Assembly (NCBI GenBank): GCA_034766995.1
Contig: CM068321.1
Location: 10,239,026-10,303,025, forward strand
DNA: 64,000 nt
Source of the DNA: Acanthacorydalis orientalis
Lineage: Eukaryota; Arthropoda; Insecta; Megaloptera; Corydalidae
Reading direction: 5' to 3'
Shown: piece after piece, positions 14,051 to 27,074 of the stretch
Position numbering within the stretch: position 1 is the stretch's first letter
How the letters are laid out: every line of letters begins with the position of its first letter
The notes under the pieces: generated by a model
What the model was told of the DNA's origin: nothing
Database searches by the model: none
The model's input: the letters and a program-made list of their open reading frames with translations, nothing else
Program-made: the position numbers and the translations under genes

Positions 14051-15447
14051 GTATTTGTATGTCTGAATAAGAAAAATTTAAAACACAAGTAACATTTAAA
14101 TTAAGATTTTTCTGTCATCAATAAAACGACACGATGAATGTCTTTCATGTCGAAACTGTGATTAAAACTTCGGTAAGTTTTATTTGTACGGTGGAAAATA
14201 ATAAACAGCCTACGATAAATATTTTAGTAGATCGTGGCGGTCGCTTTGAAAGTCAATTCAGAAAAAACACACATACAACCACTTAATTAAATTGGTGGTC
14301 TGGCGCTGACTGCTGGTAAAATTTTCGTAAATGTAATCTTTTTGAAATAAAAGTTTTCTTTTGGTGGAAAACGGCCATTTATTTGGAAGAATAATTTAAT
14401 AAAAGAGTAGGCGATAGAATGCTAATTTATAATTTACCATAAGTACTCTTGTCGTATTTACATTTAAATGTTTTTAGCATTTCCTCATGCTTTATAACTA
14501 GTATATTTTTTTATAATATCTAAAATGTTTACTTTAACACATCTGTTAGGAACAAACTGAATAAAAAAGAAATGGTTTGCTTTTCCTTTTTGTAATTTAA
14601 TCAGTTTGAAACAGACCTGTAGAAAATGTATTATATTATCGTCATTGTTGTTTATTTTAAGTATAAGTATAAATTTTAATCGAATGTTTTAGTTTTAGTG
14701 CAAATCTATTTCTTTGTATTTATTATTATCTTCTCGTAAGTGTTTCAAATAGAACATGTAAAAATGTACATAAATTATATCATATATTCTTCTTTACGAT
14801 AACATTTAAAAATAAATTCAACAAATTCAAAATGTTCTATATATAATATATTATGCGGTATATTAAAAATTTATAGACATTTTTGTTACTGTGGTGTGCT
14901 TTTATACACATGATTCCATTAATGCATTGTCCTAATAGTTTCTTCTTTTTGGATCATCTGAGTGGGTTAGTATATCCATTCCTAGTTTCATCACTGTGAT
15001 ATTTTCAAATACCTGTTAGAAATAGTCTGAAATGTGTTCTTGAAGATGGCCGAAAATTCAAGTAAAAAAAAAACCCTCAAGCTGAGCATGTATTTATCAT
15101 AAAAAGATAAAAATGAATCATTAGTAGATTATTCGCGTTGTCCTTTATTAGAGCTTTTTTATTTGATGAACTTATCGATTTTTCCTATAACTTTTTTCTA
15201 CAAAAACTGGATTAATTGAGGGTAGCTCTGACCATAAAATGGCCAGAATAGTTGGATGGAACTAGATGCCTATGTCAGGCGATCTATTCGTAAAATAACT
15301 TAAGGAAAACTAAGAAGATGAAATAAAAAGTCTTATTTCTATTTGCATGTTATAAAATGTTTCCTTCAAATAATTATTTCCTTTGGATATAATATTTTCT
15401 TAATAATGAGTTTTTCAATTTACTCAAATTGTTAATTGCATTTATCG

Positions 15448-15472
15448 TCTCTCTCTCTCTCTCTTTCTCTTT

Positions 15473-15506
<34 letters not shown>
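15448..15506. repeat. Compound (CT)n - (TA)14 microsatellite
   Basis: CT tract 15448-15470, short spacer, TA tract 15479-15506. Confidence 0.97.
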
Positions 15507-15510
<4 letters not shown>

Positions 15511-15826
15511 GTGAAAAGTGTTTTTAGAAAAGAATACAGGGGCGTTTTCACATAAACAATTTTTAAAAAATTAATAAAAAAAATATGAGTTGGTCATCAC
15601 GCTTATCTCTGCTTAGTTATATCAATGTAACTCTAGATAGACAAGAACAAATATAAAGGTGATACAGACACTTCAATATGTTTAACGAAATATTTTCTCG
15701 TTGAATTTTTTACAGCTGAAAACTTGAGAAGGTGTTTTTCACGCAAGAAGTAGTCATTGTGCCCATGTGGTGGTCATCGTGACAATACGAGAACACATAC
15801 TTGAAAACTCATCCAACAAGCCTTAA

Positions 15827-16612
15827 CTGTTTGAGTGCCAGGCGGCGCGATCGCGCTTTTGCTGTTCAGTGCCTGAAAGTGCCAGATCATCGGTCTGTAA
15901 AGTTGAATTGACAGCACGCTCGGATTTTGTCGATGTGTCTCCGTTTATTGAGGTGTTGTTAAGATTATGTTATTGTTAACTATGAACCACTGAAAGATAT
16001 ATAAATAAAAATTAAATAAAATAATCAGCTAAATTAACATTTAAAAGTAATAGTAATATATGAAATATATATTTATATACACAGGGGCGAGCCCAGGGGG
16101 GAACTGAAAGGGAACTGCCCCCCTTCCCCAAAGAAAAAATCTTTATCCCCTATATAAACACAGAGAAATTAATGTAACCACAATTGAAGTCATTCAAGAG
16201 CTTTGTAAAAAGAAAAGAAACCTGGATTTTATTCTTTAAGTGAATTTTTATAATCACCTAATGAATTTTATTGAATTTGTGTTAAAGTTTTTTATCCGTT
16301 CAACTCAGCCCCCTCCAAGATTAAATTCTGAGTGCGCCACAGTATATACATACCTTTTATATCAGCATTAAAAATACTTAAAAGTGATATTTCGAAATTA
16401 TTATACACAATATTATCACTACTGATAGGAATTCATAATAAAAATGAATTCAATGAGATAATAGTTATTGGGTATAAGTAGAATAACAGCGCAATCGCAC
16501 CGCTTGACATTTTTCGACATAGAATTAGAGAAGCGCAATAGCGCTTTCTGTCATATTGGGCCGTTGGCATTTTTCAATCGGATTTCTACAAACGCTCGTG
16601 GCACTCAAACGG
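15827..16612. mobile_element. piggyBac-like MITE with TTAA target site
   Basis: Left end TTAA (15823-15826) then CTGTTTGAGTGCCA; right end TGGCACTCAAACGG then TTAG (16613-16616, a one-base change from TTAA). The 14-bp inverted repeats match at 13 positions. Just inside are GC-rich palindromic blocks (GCGCGATCGCGC at 15845-15856; agcgcaatagcgct near 16530). No transposase is encoded. A hAT MITE (16082-16342) sits inside it. Confidence 0.75.
16082..16342. mobile_element. hAT MITE nested in the piggyBac-like element
   Basis: 261 bp with ends CAGGGGCGAGCCCAG and complementary CTGTGGCGCACTCAG, flanked by a perfect 8-bp duplication tatataca (16074-16081 and 16343-16350). This is the hAT hallmark. 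Its interior (tgtaaccacaattgaagtca, gaattttattgaat) is shared with the copy at 55648-55935. Confidence 0.85.
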
Positions 16613-16777
16613 TTAGAAAGGAACATATTTGATGTCTTTTCACACTCTCGTTACAACTTAGATCTCATTTTATTTTGAGTAGTAAAAAGTAATCTTAAAA
16701 TACATTGTAACTCTGATAACTAGATTAAAGCTGCCGCAAAGAGTTCACTGAAGGAATAAACACCACAATTCATAACT

Positions 16778-16846
16778 GATGGAATGAAAAAACTTATTAT
16801 ACATTGGCGAAAATGTATTGAAAATAGTGGTGATTATGTTGAAAAA
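16778..16846 (+). pseudogene. Mariner transposase C-terminal scrap
   Basis: The frame reads DGMKKLIIHWRKCIENSGDY followed by VEK, which resembles the C-terminus of mariner transposases of the mauritiana/cecropia groups (DGIxKLxxRWxKCIxxxGDYVEK). Nothing else of the element is recognisable. It lies 160 bp right of the piggyBac-like MITE. Confidence 0.45.
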
Positions 16847-18064
16847 GTATATCATCTGAAACGTTATATTCTAAAAAATTTTTGTTTTTTCGATCACTCC
16901 AGTATTCAACATTCTGTGCGAATCTTTTATCCCTTGTTGTATCAAAAAATAATTAAGTGTTGCGAAGATGTTATGGAGTAAATGATTACTGTGTGGTAGA
17001 ATATGCCGGTCTACAAATTCTTCATCAGTATGAATAATATTTACTGGTCGAAACAGTAATTAAAATGAATGAATAGAAATTAAAAAAAAAATAATGGACT
17101 GGATCTCTTTGATGTAACTTTGCTTATTTTTTTAAATAAATAAGAGTATTGGTTATAAATGTGTCGTGTTAATCACAAGACCAAAACCATCTAATGTTCC
17201 TATGCTTGAAATAATCCCACTTAAAAGTCATTATAAATCAGTAAACAATCTGTGGTTCACTCGTTTCCGAATCAGTTTACTTATCTGGAATTTCAATGAA
17301 AAGAAAAAAAAATCGAGATATTGTATATAAGGTTGGTTAAACGTCGTTTGAAGTAGGTGTGTGTTACAATGAAATATATGAGATTCAATGTTTCGAGTTT
17401 CAGCGAAACGTTTCAATTGTGCGCTACGATAAAAATAAGAGTTTATTTATGGACAATTAGTGTGCTTTAACGATAAATAAATTTATCTCGAGTCGATTGT
17501 ACGTCGAGCGTTATTACGACAGCAGTGTAAAAAGCGTTTCAGTCTAGACTCAATGCACTTTTTTTTTCAAACGCCCACGTTGCACACGTGACAGTTCAAT
17601 TATATTGTACATTCGATTGTGATTCTGAGTATCTATTGCGACAGTGTCATTATTCGATTCCCTGTATTTGCTTTTTCTATGTGACATATTTGTGTTTCGG
17701 AACTCGAGAATAATTGATTGCATTTGTTGTTGTTTCATTTAGACGATTTGTATGTATGTTTATATTATTTCGTAACAAATTTACACCAGAACGCATTTAC
17801 ATCCTTTTCGTATCCGTTTATATTCGTTTGCATTTCATTTATGGTAAAACCATTTACATCACAAAAACAGTGAGTGAATTTTCATGGAATTCGAATGCAA
17901 CAATAGTACACGTCGGTTTTATTTCAATGGCACGGCTATACTGGCATTTTAAATTTAATTGTGGAATGGTGGCAAGCTTTAAAACTATTAGAAAAATACA
18001 ATGTAACTGGAGTAGATTAACTATACTTTTATTTGTGTCACTAAACTACACACACACATTCCCA

Positions 18065-18099
18065 TATACATACATACATACATATATATATATATATAT
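18065..18099. repeat. (TACA)n - (TA)n microsatellite
   Basis: Four TACA-type units then TA repeats. The longest + strand open frame nearby (17714-18193) runs through it and is spurious. Confidence 0.95.
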
Positions 18100-20269
18100 G
18101 TGTATGAGTGTGATATTATACAATTTAGAATTGTTAACATATGTATTTGTTGAGCCAATTAAACTGCCTGCATATATGAATTCATGTATATAAATTGTAA
18201 GATGAGTATTTTTATTACAAGTTATTCGCGTATCCACAATGAACTTCCGCATTCATTTGAAACGCAATTTTAATTGTGTTCAAGTAAAACAGGAGCTTAG
18301 CAAATTACATCACTTTTTATTTGTACTGAAAAATTAATGTGTCAATATATATTTAAAAATTGAATTTATATTTTCATCTTTGTGACCAATAAGTTTGCAT
18401 ATAAAATGTCGATTTTAAAATTCAAATTAACTCGAACATAATTGAAAATTATATATTTTTTTATTAATCGAAACATGATGATTAAATTAAATATATTTTT
18501 TCATTGATTTATTGAAACGATTTTTTTATTTTGTTGGACTAGAGTCTGCTTTGACTAGTTTCGGCTCATGTGTCATCGAGAGTAGCTCTCTTAAACAATA
18601 ATTATGTACAACGTACGAGGGTAGAGTGATAAGTACCCGTGTTTGATAAGAAAATATACTTTTTTCGAGCAAATCACCGGCAGATGCAATCATTGTTTGA
18701 CTTTTGTCTGCACCAGTTTACAAGATTCAGTGTAGATTGTTTATATGCCTTTTTAATTCGAGAAACAGGTGAAAGTTTGTCAGTTACAAATTAGGATAAT
18801 ATGAATATGCTTTCAGGCCGTTGGTTCTGTTTTATTGCCGAGACTATAATGAAACATTATCAACTGATATCTTCAATGATGAATTTTTTTAAAAAGTCAT
18901 TATCCTGTTTCGTATTATCTTGATAAATAGTGAAGAATGTGTTATTTGTGTTTTTTTTTGTATTCATCTGAAAATTATCTTGAACACTCATCTGCTATAG
19001 ATCTTTCAGTATCCTAAATGCTTATAAACACAGTATTACAGATTATATCATTCAAAGAATTAAATCCTTGTATCTTTTGGTATCGATGTATTAACATCGA
19101 CGCCATTAACATAATAATCTGCCTTCACTTTTAATGAATCAATACGTTCTAGAGGAGGTCAAGATATTATTTTATTTACAGAAGAGATATTTTTACCACC
19201 AGGACGTTGACTTTTTGATCTACTTGTATAACACACAAAATGGGATAGATCCCACAAATGTTCAAAAAAAATATTAAAGCAAGCATGTATGTATGTGTTC
19301 CTTTTGGATTTTCAGATTGAGATAATTTATTATAGTAGATTATCTTTTGTATTTTATATGAATAGCTATAATTTGGAATTTGACTGGAAAAGAATGTAAA
19401 TAGTGTACAGTTTAAAAATTATTTTTTGGATTTATTTAAAATATATAAATCCATTTTTATGTTATGTCACGACCTGAGATTTATTCAATGTATTACGTTT
19501 CTGTTATACCATTAAAGACAATACTATTAATTAGATAGATTCTGAAATGATTTCGTAATTGAATGGATAGAATTTTGGTTCATTCAATATGATTATTCTA
19601 TTTTGTAGTAATTATGATAAATGATGATCAGATGAGTATATCTAAATTGTTTCATTTATCATTTTTAATATAGTTCTTTTAATACTATTGCTATATTCAC
19701 TTTCACAAATTATTTTTTTTCATCACGCCAAAAAATATCTGTTAAAAATGTTGAATAAACCATTATTGATTATTTTTGTTTATTACTTATACACATTGGC
19801 ATTTCAACATTTCATACCATCACCTTCAAAAGTACAGGTACAGAGAATGTTATGTTGTTTGTAGAGTGAAAAAAGAATTCATTTGTAAATATAATAAATG
19901 AATAAATTAATTGAAAAACGGATCAAACCATTTAGATATAATACGAGAATTGTAAATATTTATTGCCAAGTGATTTTTTTTACAAAAATATGATTCGTTT
20001 AAAATGATTATTTTGGCCATATGTTAAATTATTCTGTGTGTGTGTGTATTTTGTATTCTATCAAAAGGGGTGTTTGCTGACTGTAAGTCGATATACGTGT
20101 TAAAAAATCGTTTTAAAATTGTTATCGTTCTCTGTATAATTTTCAGTTAACGTATTCGGAAACCCGTTTCGGGAAAAAAACGTATTATAATATTTCATAT
20201 GTACATACGTGCATGTTTATATTTTTTTTGACATTTTCGTCGACGCCGAGTGGATACATTTCACGATCG

Positions 20270-20900
20270 AATGGAAAATAAACACGTCGCCACTAACGTG
20301 TGCATTTCTTCTTGGCACCTATACAAAACCATCGAAACTTAACGCAACGTAACCATTCAACCGTGCACAGACAGGCAAGCAGGCTGGCTGGCAGGCAGGC
20401 AGGCGGGTGAGTAAGTAAGTAAGCAAGCAAGCAGGGAGCCCATTTGAGACGAAGCATAATGGCTGTTTCTTCGTCCCCGAACAGAAGGGTGCACGTTTAT
20501 GTATGTATGTATATATGGGTATGTGAATGTGTGCGTGCATTGTTGAAAATAGCGTTAAACTAGACGGGCGGTCCGGGTGGATGGATCTGGCCCGTACGGT
20601 CGAGTGCGCGAGGGACGCGACGGGAATGTGACGTGCGGCGGGAGAGGGTGGCGCGAATAATGTAGCGTCCGCCGCCATCATCGACCCAGGTGGCTGACAA
20701 CAAGCAACAGTGGGGTAGGAAATACTGTTATACCCGGCAGTGCATCGACTCCAGAGACTTGACGCTTCTGCATTAGCGCACAACAGTCAATCTGTAAATT
20801 ACACACCGACGCAATTTGCGTCACGTAATTACAATTGTGTACGCGAACGGCGCGTCGCTCGAATATATCGCTCCACTGCCTGTACACTTCATCCGTATTG
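20270..20900. other. GC/CpG-rich patch, possible promoter or 5' UTR exon
   Basis: One of the most GC-rich stretches of the gene desert (gcgagggacgcgacgggaat and similar). It includes a GGCA repeat and a donor-like gcggg|tgagtaag. No protein domain in any frame. Confidence 0.35.
20368..20435. repeat. Tetranucleotide repeat (GGCA / AAGT / AAGC)
   Basis: aggcaagcaggctggctggc followed by ggcaggcaggcg and gtaagtaagtaagcaagcaag. It lies in the GC-rich patch at 20270-20900 and generates the long Ala-Cys-Pro-Leu open frame on the - strand, which is not a gene. Confidence 0.9.
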
Positions 20901-21784
20901 TTGTGCGTTCTCAAATACGTTTCATTTGTGCATAATTATATTTTCACATATACAGAAACGCACATATTGTCGGTAAAGGATGCTCGAGAGGGAAAAAAAC
21001 AATTCACAATAAACTGATTCATTAGAGGAATACACAATCGTTTGGAAAAAGAGTGTGCATCCATTTAAATCCTTTGTATTATTTATAATTATGTGTATTG
21101 TGCAGATATACTAATACATAATTATTACGTACATTATGATTATTTTTAAATTTAAATGATGTACAATTTGAATATTTATAATTTATTAGTACGTGTTGAC
21201 CAAAGAACAATCTAGTTTCAAGAAAAATTGTTCCCAAATGAATTAACATCCCAAGTACTCTCATATTATTTGATTACAATACTCAATAATTGCTTATTGT
21301 ATATTTTGATACATTAGTGGACAAACATTTAGTGGCAAAGCCCAGACAAGGAAATAGAAAATCATAGAAACGTCGTTTTTAAAATTGCAAAAATAAATTT
21401 AACTATAGTACCATAGTAACATTATAAGTTCTGTAAACTATATCTAAAAAAAATTATGTAATTAAACTTATATAAAAATTACTGTATTGATTTTATGACT
21501 GAAACTATTCATGCTTTATATGTAATACAAACAGACTCATCTATTTCATCGAATAAATTAAAAATGGAATAAATTTCAATTCCGACAAAAAAGGTATTGA
21601 TGTAATTTATAATATAAAAAACTCAAAACGCCAACAATTTCAGTCTAGTGATCAAAAATGTAGTGGTCTGACATTGTCATCATGGAATACTACACCTTTT
21701 TAAAATAGTTCTGACTGTTTTTTCTTGATGTCAACTTTCAAATCGTCTGTTTGACAGCAGTTCTTCTTAGTGATGATCAATTGC

Positions 21785-22098
21785 CGAGACCTTAGTGAAT
21801 GATTCCTGGTTCATCTCATCATTTAGAAAGATTTTTGTTCTTAACTGGATTTCAATTGCAGTAATAGCAATCAACTCTTTTTCACATTATATAATTTTAA
21901 AGAATCTATTTTTTGTCCTTCAATTCATAACGACGAGACCTTAGTGAATGAGATTCCTGGTTCATCTTATCATTTAGAGAGATTTTTATTCTTAACCGAA
22001 TTTCAATTGCAGTATTAGCAATCAACTCTTTCCATCATGATTTTCACATTATATAATTTTAAAGAATCTATTTGTTGTCCTTCTTGAGTTCATAATGA
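21785..22098. repeat. Imperfect tandem duplication, unit about 149-165 bp
   Basis: Copy 1 from 21785 and copy 2 from 21934 both run cgagaccttagtgaatg, attcctggttcatct, tttcaattgcagta, cacattatataattttaaag, tgtccttc. Copy 2 has a small insertion (catcatga). The mariner fragment at 22091 begins where copy 2 ends. Confidence 0.85.
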
Positions 22099-22190
22099 CC
22101 AACTGAAGGCATTAGTTGAATTGTTGTGAATGGTGCATAACAATTCGAGAGCTTGCACAAAAGTTTCATCCAACAGTTCTAGACTACATG
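22091..22190 (+). mobile_element. Fragment of the deleted mariner family (internal part)
   Basis: Sequence from gaccaactgaaggcattagt to tctagactacatg corresponds to the DQLKxxVE...ELAQK...HPTVLDHL stretch of the copies at 6803 and 23725. Neither terminal repeat is present. It abuts the tandem duplication at 21785-22098. Confidence 0.65.
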
Positions 22191-23000
22191 TCTTACAATT
22201 AGAAATGTCTTATGTGTATAATCACATGTTTTTTATGAATGTAATGACAGAAATGTCGTAAATGATAATTAAAATAAATTAATAAACATCTATATCTTGT
22301 ATTCTTGTTAAAAATTAATTTTTCTAAAATCATCAAATCGTTTCTAACAAATTATTATTTATTTGAAATAAAATGTTATGTGTTTTCCAATTTTCGAAGC
22401 TTTATTTGAAAGCGTTTAACTAATTTCAATTTATATCAAATAACTATAAACAAAAGTTTCATCATACTGAATTATCGCTCAATAAACGATTAATTTACGA
22501 ATCAATTCAGTCACATAACATCGAATCATTCACGCATTTTCAATTAATAATTTGTGACTTTGTTTGATGTGCGATTACATTTGAAAAGGGAAATCATTGC
22601 AATTATGAAAAATCCATAACTTCTATTTATGTGATTAATGACATACTTTCCTCGACATTATAATGATATATTAATATATTATTAATGTATCAAACAGGTA
22701 AAATTAAGAATTTATGAAAAATGTTTTAAATGTTGATAATAGATAAAGGCAATAGATCGATTTTTATATACGCCTAGATTTTTTTTGCAAAAAAATATTC
22801 ATTTTTTACATGCAGTTAACGACTTAAAGAATTTTTTTTAAAGTAAATATATACAATTTCAATCATTCTCTGCACGAATTCATTCTAACAAATATTTTAA
22901 TACCTCACGTTGGTTTTATTTTTTGTGAGAGTATATTTAAGTATGTATATTTTTTTCTAGGGGAAAAATAATTGTACTTTGTATTTAAACATGTTTGGAA

Positions 23001-23020
23001 TATATATATATATATATATA
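23001..23020. repeat. (TA)10 microsatellite
   Basis: Uninterrupted TA; a short GTGTGAGAGAGAG run follows about 20 bases later. Confidence 0.97.
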
Positions 23021-23139
23021 AATGTAAATACAGATATAGTGTGTGTGAGAGAGAGAGATTCGTATGTTATTGTTCGTGTGTATGTGATTATGAGGGATGA
23101 ATGACGTGCACACGAGCGATACTGACAAATCGTACAGTT

Positions 23140-23167
23140 AGGGAAGGTTACCTAGGTTACCTTCCCT
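23140..23167. repeat. 28-bp near-perfect palindrome
   Basis: Arms AGGGAAGGTTACCT and AGGTTACCTTCCCT pair at 13 of 14 positions around CCTAGG. It stands in a GC-richer patch 600 bp left of the mariner derivative at 23725. No family assigned. Confidence 0.9.
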
Positions 23168-23724
23168 TCAAGCTGACTCTAAGTAAACGAATATAACGGA
23201 TGTACACACGCACAATATTTTGATTCGTACAGTCTTTTGTTTGCCTTCATTTTTTCTCAGAATTTTCAAATAAGAAGAATGTAATATTAATATATGGTCA
23301 CATTATTAGCTTTAAATTTAAAAATGCACATTGTATGTATGTATATGTTGAATTTTTTGAGGAAGGAGTTAAATTGTTACTAGCAAAAAAGTAAACTCTT
23401 ATTAAATAATTAAATGATGATAATTAATTACTGCTACGAATTTTATTTTCATAAATTAATCAATATCTCAAAAACCGTATTAGTTTATGTTATATTATGA
23501 ATATTCTCTGGATTACATAAGCGTATGGAAATAACGCAATAATTATTTATTTGATATTTTTACATAAAAAAGTGTGGTCTTTAATATTTATTCATTCGTG
23601 AATTTTCAATTTAATAAGTTTATGGTCTGTTAAGTCTATTATACATTTTCTCTTACATTCACTGATCCAACTTAAATCTGTATTTTTTAAAAGGTTTAAA
23701 GATATTTCATGTTTCATCTTACTA

Positions 23725-24297
23725 TTAGGTTGATAGGAAAATAATTGCAGTTTTTGTTTTATGAATTCTAACATTAATTATTTTTAATGAAAGTGTGATT
23801 TCATTGTGTTTATGTTAATATCATTTTAAAGTGCATTTTCCGGTATGTATTTTGGTCACGTATGTAGTTTGGACTTTGGTTTTATTATTAATTTTGGTTG
23901 AAATTGGGCTATTGAATTAAAGGTGGGGAAAGAAGAAAACAAAAGCAATTTCTGTGTGAGTTCAAAATGAGTAGTAAAGCACCAGGAACTGCTCGTAAAC
24001 TAAACAATGTTTTTGGTGTGCTTACTGTTAAGGAACGTACGGTGCAATGGTGGTTGCAAAAAATTCGTGCTGAGGACGAGAGCCTTGAAGATGTAGAGGT
24101 TTGCGGACGTCCTTTTTCATTTTATAACGATCAAATAAGGTGTTAGTTGAATCAGAACCACGCATAACAATTTGAGAGCTTGCACAAAAGTTAGGCGTTA
24201 ATCATCCAACAATTCTCGACCACTTAAAACAGCCAGGAAAAACAAATGTACATGAATTTGAAAGTCATTAACTGCAATTATTTTTCTACCACTCTAA
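23725..24297 (+). mobile_element. Non-autonomous mariner, second copy of the same deleted family
   Basis: TA-flanked, 573 bp. The ends TTAGGTTGATAGGAAAATAA and complementary TTAGAGTGGTAGAAAAATAA form inverted repeats of about 26 bp. The + strand carries the same N-terminal transposase piece (TARKLNNVFGVLTVKERTVQ then CGRPFSFYNDQI) and the same break into the 3' end after the ILDHLK block as the copy at 6803-7341. Confidence 0.85.
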
Positions 24298-26418
24298 TAT
24301 TTTTGTTCATTTTTTCAATTTAACTTTCATTATGTGAAAGGAAAATATAGTCATTGTCAGAAAAACTAGCTAGAAAGCTTATATTCTTACCATTTTTTAA
24401 AATAATATTTACTAACATTATCAATAAGTAATATAGTTTATTAATGTTATTTATAACCAAGGAGTTTCATTGTGTATAAGGGCGCTTTTAGATTGATACT
24501 TTTATACTTTTTATTTTAAAAACATATAATAATGCGATTGTACAAATTTTCCTGTCTGAATTGCTTTGCTCATAAAGAGCACATTTGTGTATTCAGTTTG
24601 GTGGTAACAGTTTTACTCTCTGATTACTGTTCTAAAAATATTAAAAAATAAATGACAGTCGAGATCTGTACTCATATGTATGAGTAAATTATTACAATCA
24701 TCGTTCTGAATCTGTGCCAAAATGCATTTTCAAAAACACTTTCCGTATATCATATTTTTTTATTTGTTTTGAGGATAACGATTTTGCCATCTAAATGAGA
24801 AAATGTTTATTCAGAATTTTTTTCTCATTGAATTTTGTGTTAATGTCTTATGTTCGACACTTATTTTTTTCCTGTATGCTTGATTACCTAACTTCAGTTG
24901 TAATAATCATCGATAAGTCTTGGGAAACAACCTCGGTCATAGCGAAGAGTACTTTTTTTCAGTTCATAAAAACATGAATTTTCTTATATTTTTAAATTAA
25001 TCCATTCAACTTCTGATAGGAGATTTTCTCTTATAATCTCTTTATACAGCATATAAGGGTTTTGTTTTTTCATACATTTTATTAACTAGAAATGAATTTA
25101 TTTGCTTTTAATTGTGAAAACAAATCCAACAAAGATGATAATACGAAATGTAATTTTTCTAAGTGGTAAGTTATCAGAAGTTTGTTGAAAATTTTAATTG
25201 GTACTTATAAAATAGATAAGAAAAAAGTATTATTTAATATGTTATAATCACACAATATCTTATAAAAATACATGTTGTGACGATGATCAAGAAGGAGAAT
25301 TTCTTTAAAAATCAAATATTTCTGGTTTTAAGTAAATACTTTGTATCTGCATTGCTAAATCTATTCATTTTTGGTTACAAAAATATTTAAAAACATAGAA
25401 ATTACATTAAAAAAGATAAATTTAAACTTAATAGTGAAAATCTATAGAGCTGTGTTTTTAAAAGTAAACGTTTATATATGTATTTTTACTGGAACTTCAT
25501 ACAGTTTTAAATGAGATAAACAAAACGTGAAGTATATTTTGCTTTTATACAATCATTTGCCTAAAAAATAATATGCAAGGAACTTATATATGGTAATATA
25601 TAAGTCTATATGTATAAGTTTTGGTGGAAAGAAATGTTATTTGTGGAAATAGAAAATTGTATAACTGTTTTCAATATTTTACTAGTTAGTATATATTTTT
25701 AACTTAAGAAAATAACTAAGATGTGTCAAATTACTTCCATAAATTTTAATAAAATTATATTAAACCAACTTCCATTAAATTGGTTATTATGTTTCTAACT
25801 TAAATTATAATCTCTTTACAATTGATTTTTTTTTAATTTTGTAAAAAATAAATAACCTTTATTTCTTCTTATCATATTTGAACGGTGTATTTAAACAGGT
25901 TTGTCCAAGATATTTTTCTGCTTACATTATTTTTGTAAATTTCCTTCTATGTTAATACCATTTTGTGTGTGAGGGCAACACACCACATACATACATACAG
26001 AATGATATACTTTGTAGTAATATACAAATATACATGTAAGAACATCAATTATGTAAATTCGTTTAAAATCTATAAATATATTTCGGCTTTCGGAACTTAT
26101 TTGTATGAAAATTGGTTTTGGAGAACGTGCAATTTTCATCGTCTTTTTCGCGGGATCATCAACCTCTGTCCTGCTGCGACACCGGTGATATATTTAGTAT
26201 GCGTGCAGCCGTGTCTTTTAGATTAATGCGTCGAAATTTCGTCAAGTGACGATGCTTTTCTTGTTATAGCTGTGAGGTACGTGCACATTTATTCCACTGT
26301 TACACCACGGCACTAGTAAGATCGATTTTATATTCCCAGTCGTTAAGATAATTTGTACAGTTGTGGAAATGATTGACATTACATTGGTGTTTTTGTTTCA
26401 TGTTTAATGCCAGTACTA

Positions 26419-26475
<57 letters not shown>

Positions 26476-27074
26476 ATTTATATATTCATACATAATTACT
26501 AGTTCTTAGAATTTAAAATCAATTTCATTAATTTTCCTCAATCGAACGTAAATTGCGTGTGAGTTATATTATTTCAAATACTTGGAAAAGGTCGAAAAGA
26601 ATATGTTTAGTTGTACTTAATGTAAATTTAATAACAGAAATGACTCGCTGAAAAATAGCTTTCTTTGTTAAAGAGCTGTACTTTTTTTAATATTAGCATA
26701 ACTGAAATATTTGAACTTTGAAGATATGTCAAATGTAAATATATGAAGAAAATCATCGTTCTATGAAGTAGTGTAATTATATTGTCGTATTAGTAATGTT
26801 TTTTTTGTGGTTTTTTATTTATGAATATAACTCGATAATTAATCATAATCTTTTGCTATTAATATAAAAAAGTATAGTAAATTCTCAATTTATGTGATTT
26901 GAAACTTAAAAAAAATTCTTCAGTTTTATTATTAGTCATTGTTCTCCTGGTGATATATCTTTACATTCCCATAATAGTGGAAACATTATCTTGCAGTTGC
27001 TTGCTAGTTTTTTTGACAATAACTATATTTTTCTTCCATATAATAAAAGTTAAATTAAAAAATGAACAAAAATA
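24298..27074. other. Gene-free AT-rich stretch
   Basis: Only a mildly GC-richer patch (26080-26340) and one TA microsatellite. No gene or transposon recognised. Confidence 0.55.
26423..26487. repeat. (TA)n microsatellite with TTT interruptions
   Basis: TA repeats broken twice by an extra T. Confidence 0.97.

Larger units (their letters stand above)
7342..15826. other. Gene-free AT-rich stretch
   Basis: Holds GC-richer patches (8550-8970, 11080-11400), microsatellites, a doubtful mariner scrap (8.1 kb) and retroelement-like CTGAAGATG motifs near 10490, 12715 and 15040 (the last reads cttgaagatggc). No gene seen. Confidence 0.55.
16850..23724. other. Gene-free AT-rich stretch
   Basis: Contains the patch at 17400-17680, an isolated mariner-type end-like sequence near 18614 (acgagggtagagtgataagt), the GC-rich patch at 20270-20900, the tandem duplication and a mariner fragment at about 22 kb. 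No gene seen. Confidence 0.55.

Noticed and set aside
17714..18193. 159-codon open frame on the + strand
   Set aside because: Runs through a TACA/TA microsatellite, has hydrophobic low-complexity composition of AT-rich sequence and no recognisable domain.
18600..18680. Possible mariner terminal repeat (acgagggtagagtgataagt)
   Set aside because: Only one end found and no coding remains next to it; too short to call.
20319..20783. 154-codon open frame on the - strand
   Set aside because: Its C-terminal part is generated by the GGCA tetranucleotide repeat (Pro-Ala-Cys-Leu repeats). No domain, no splice context.
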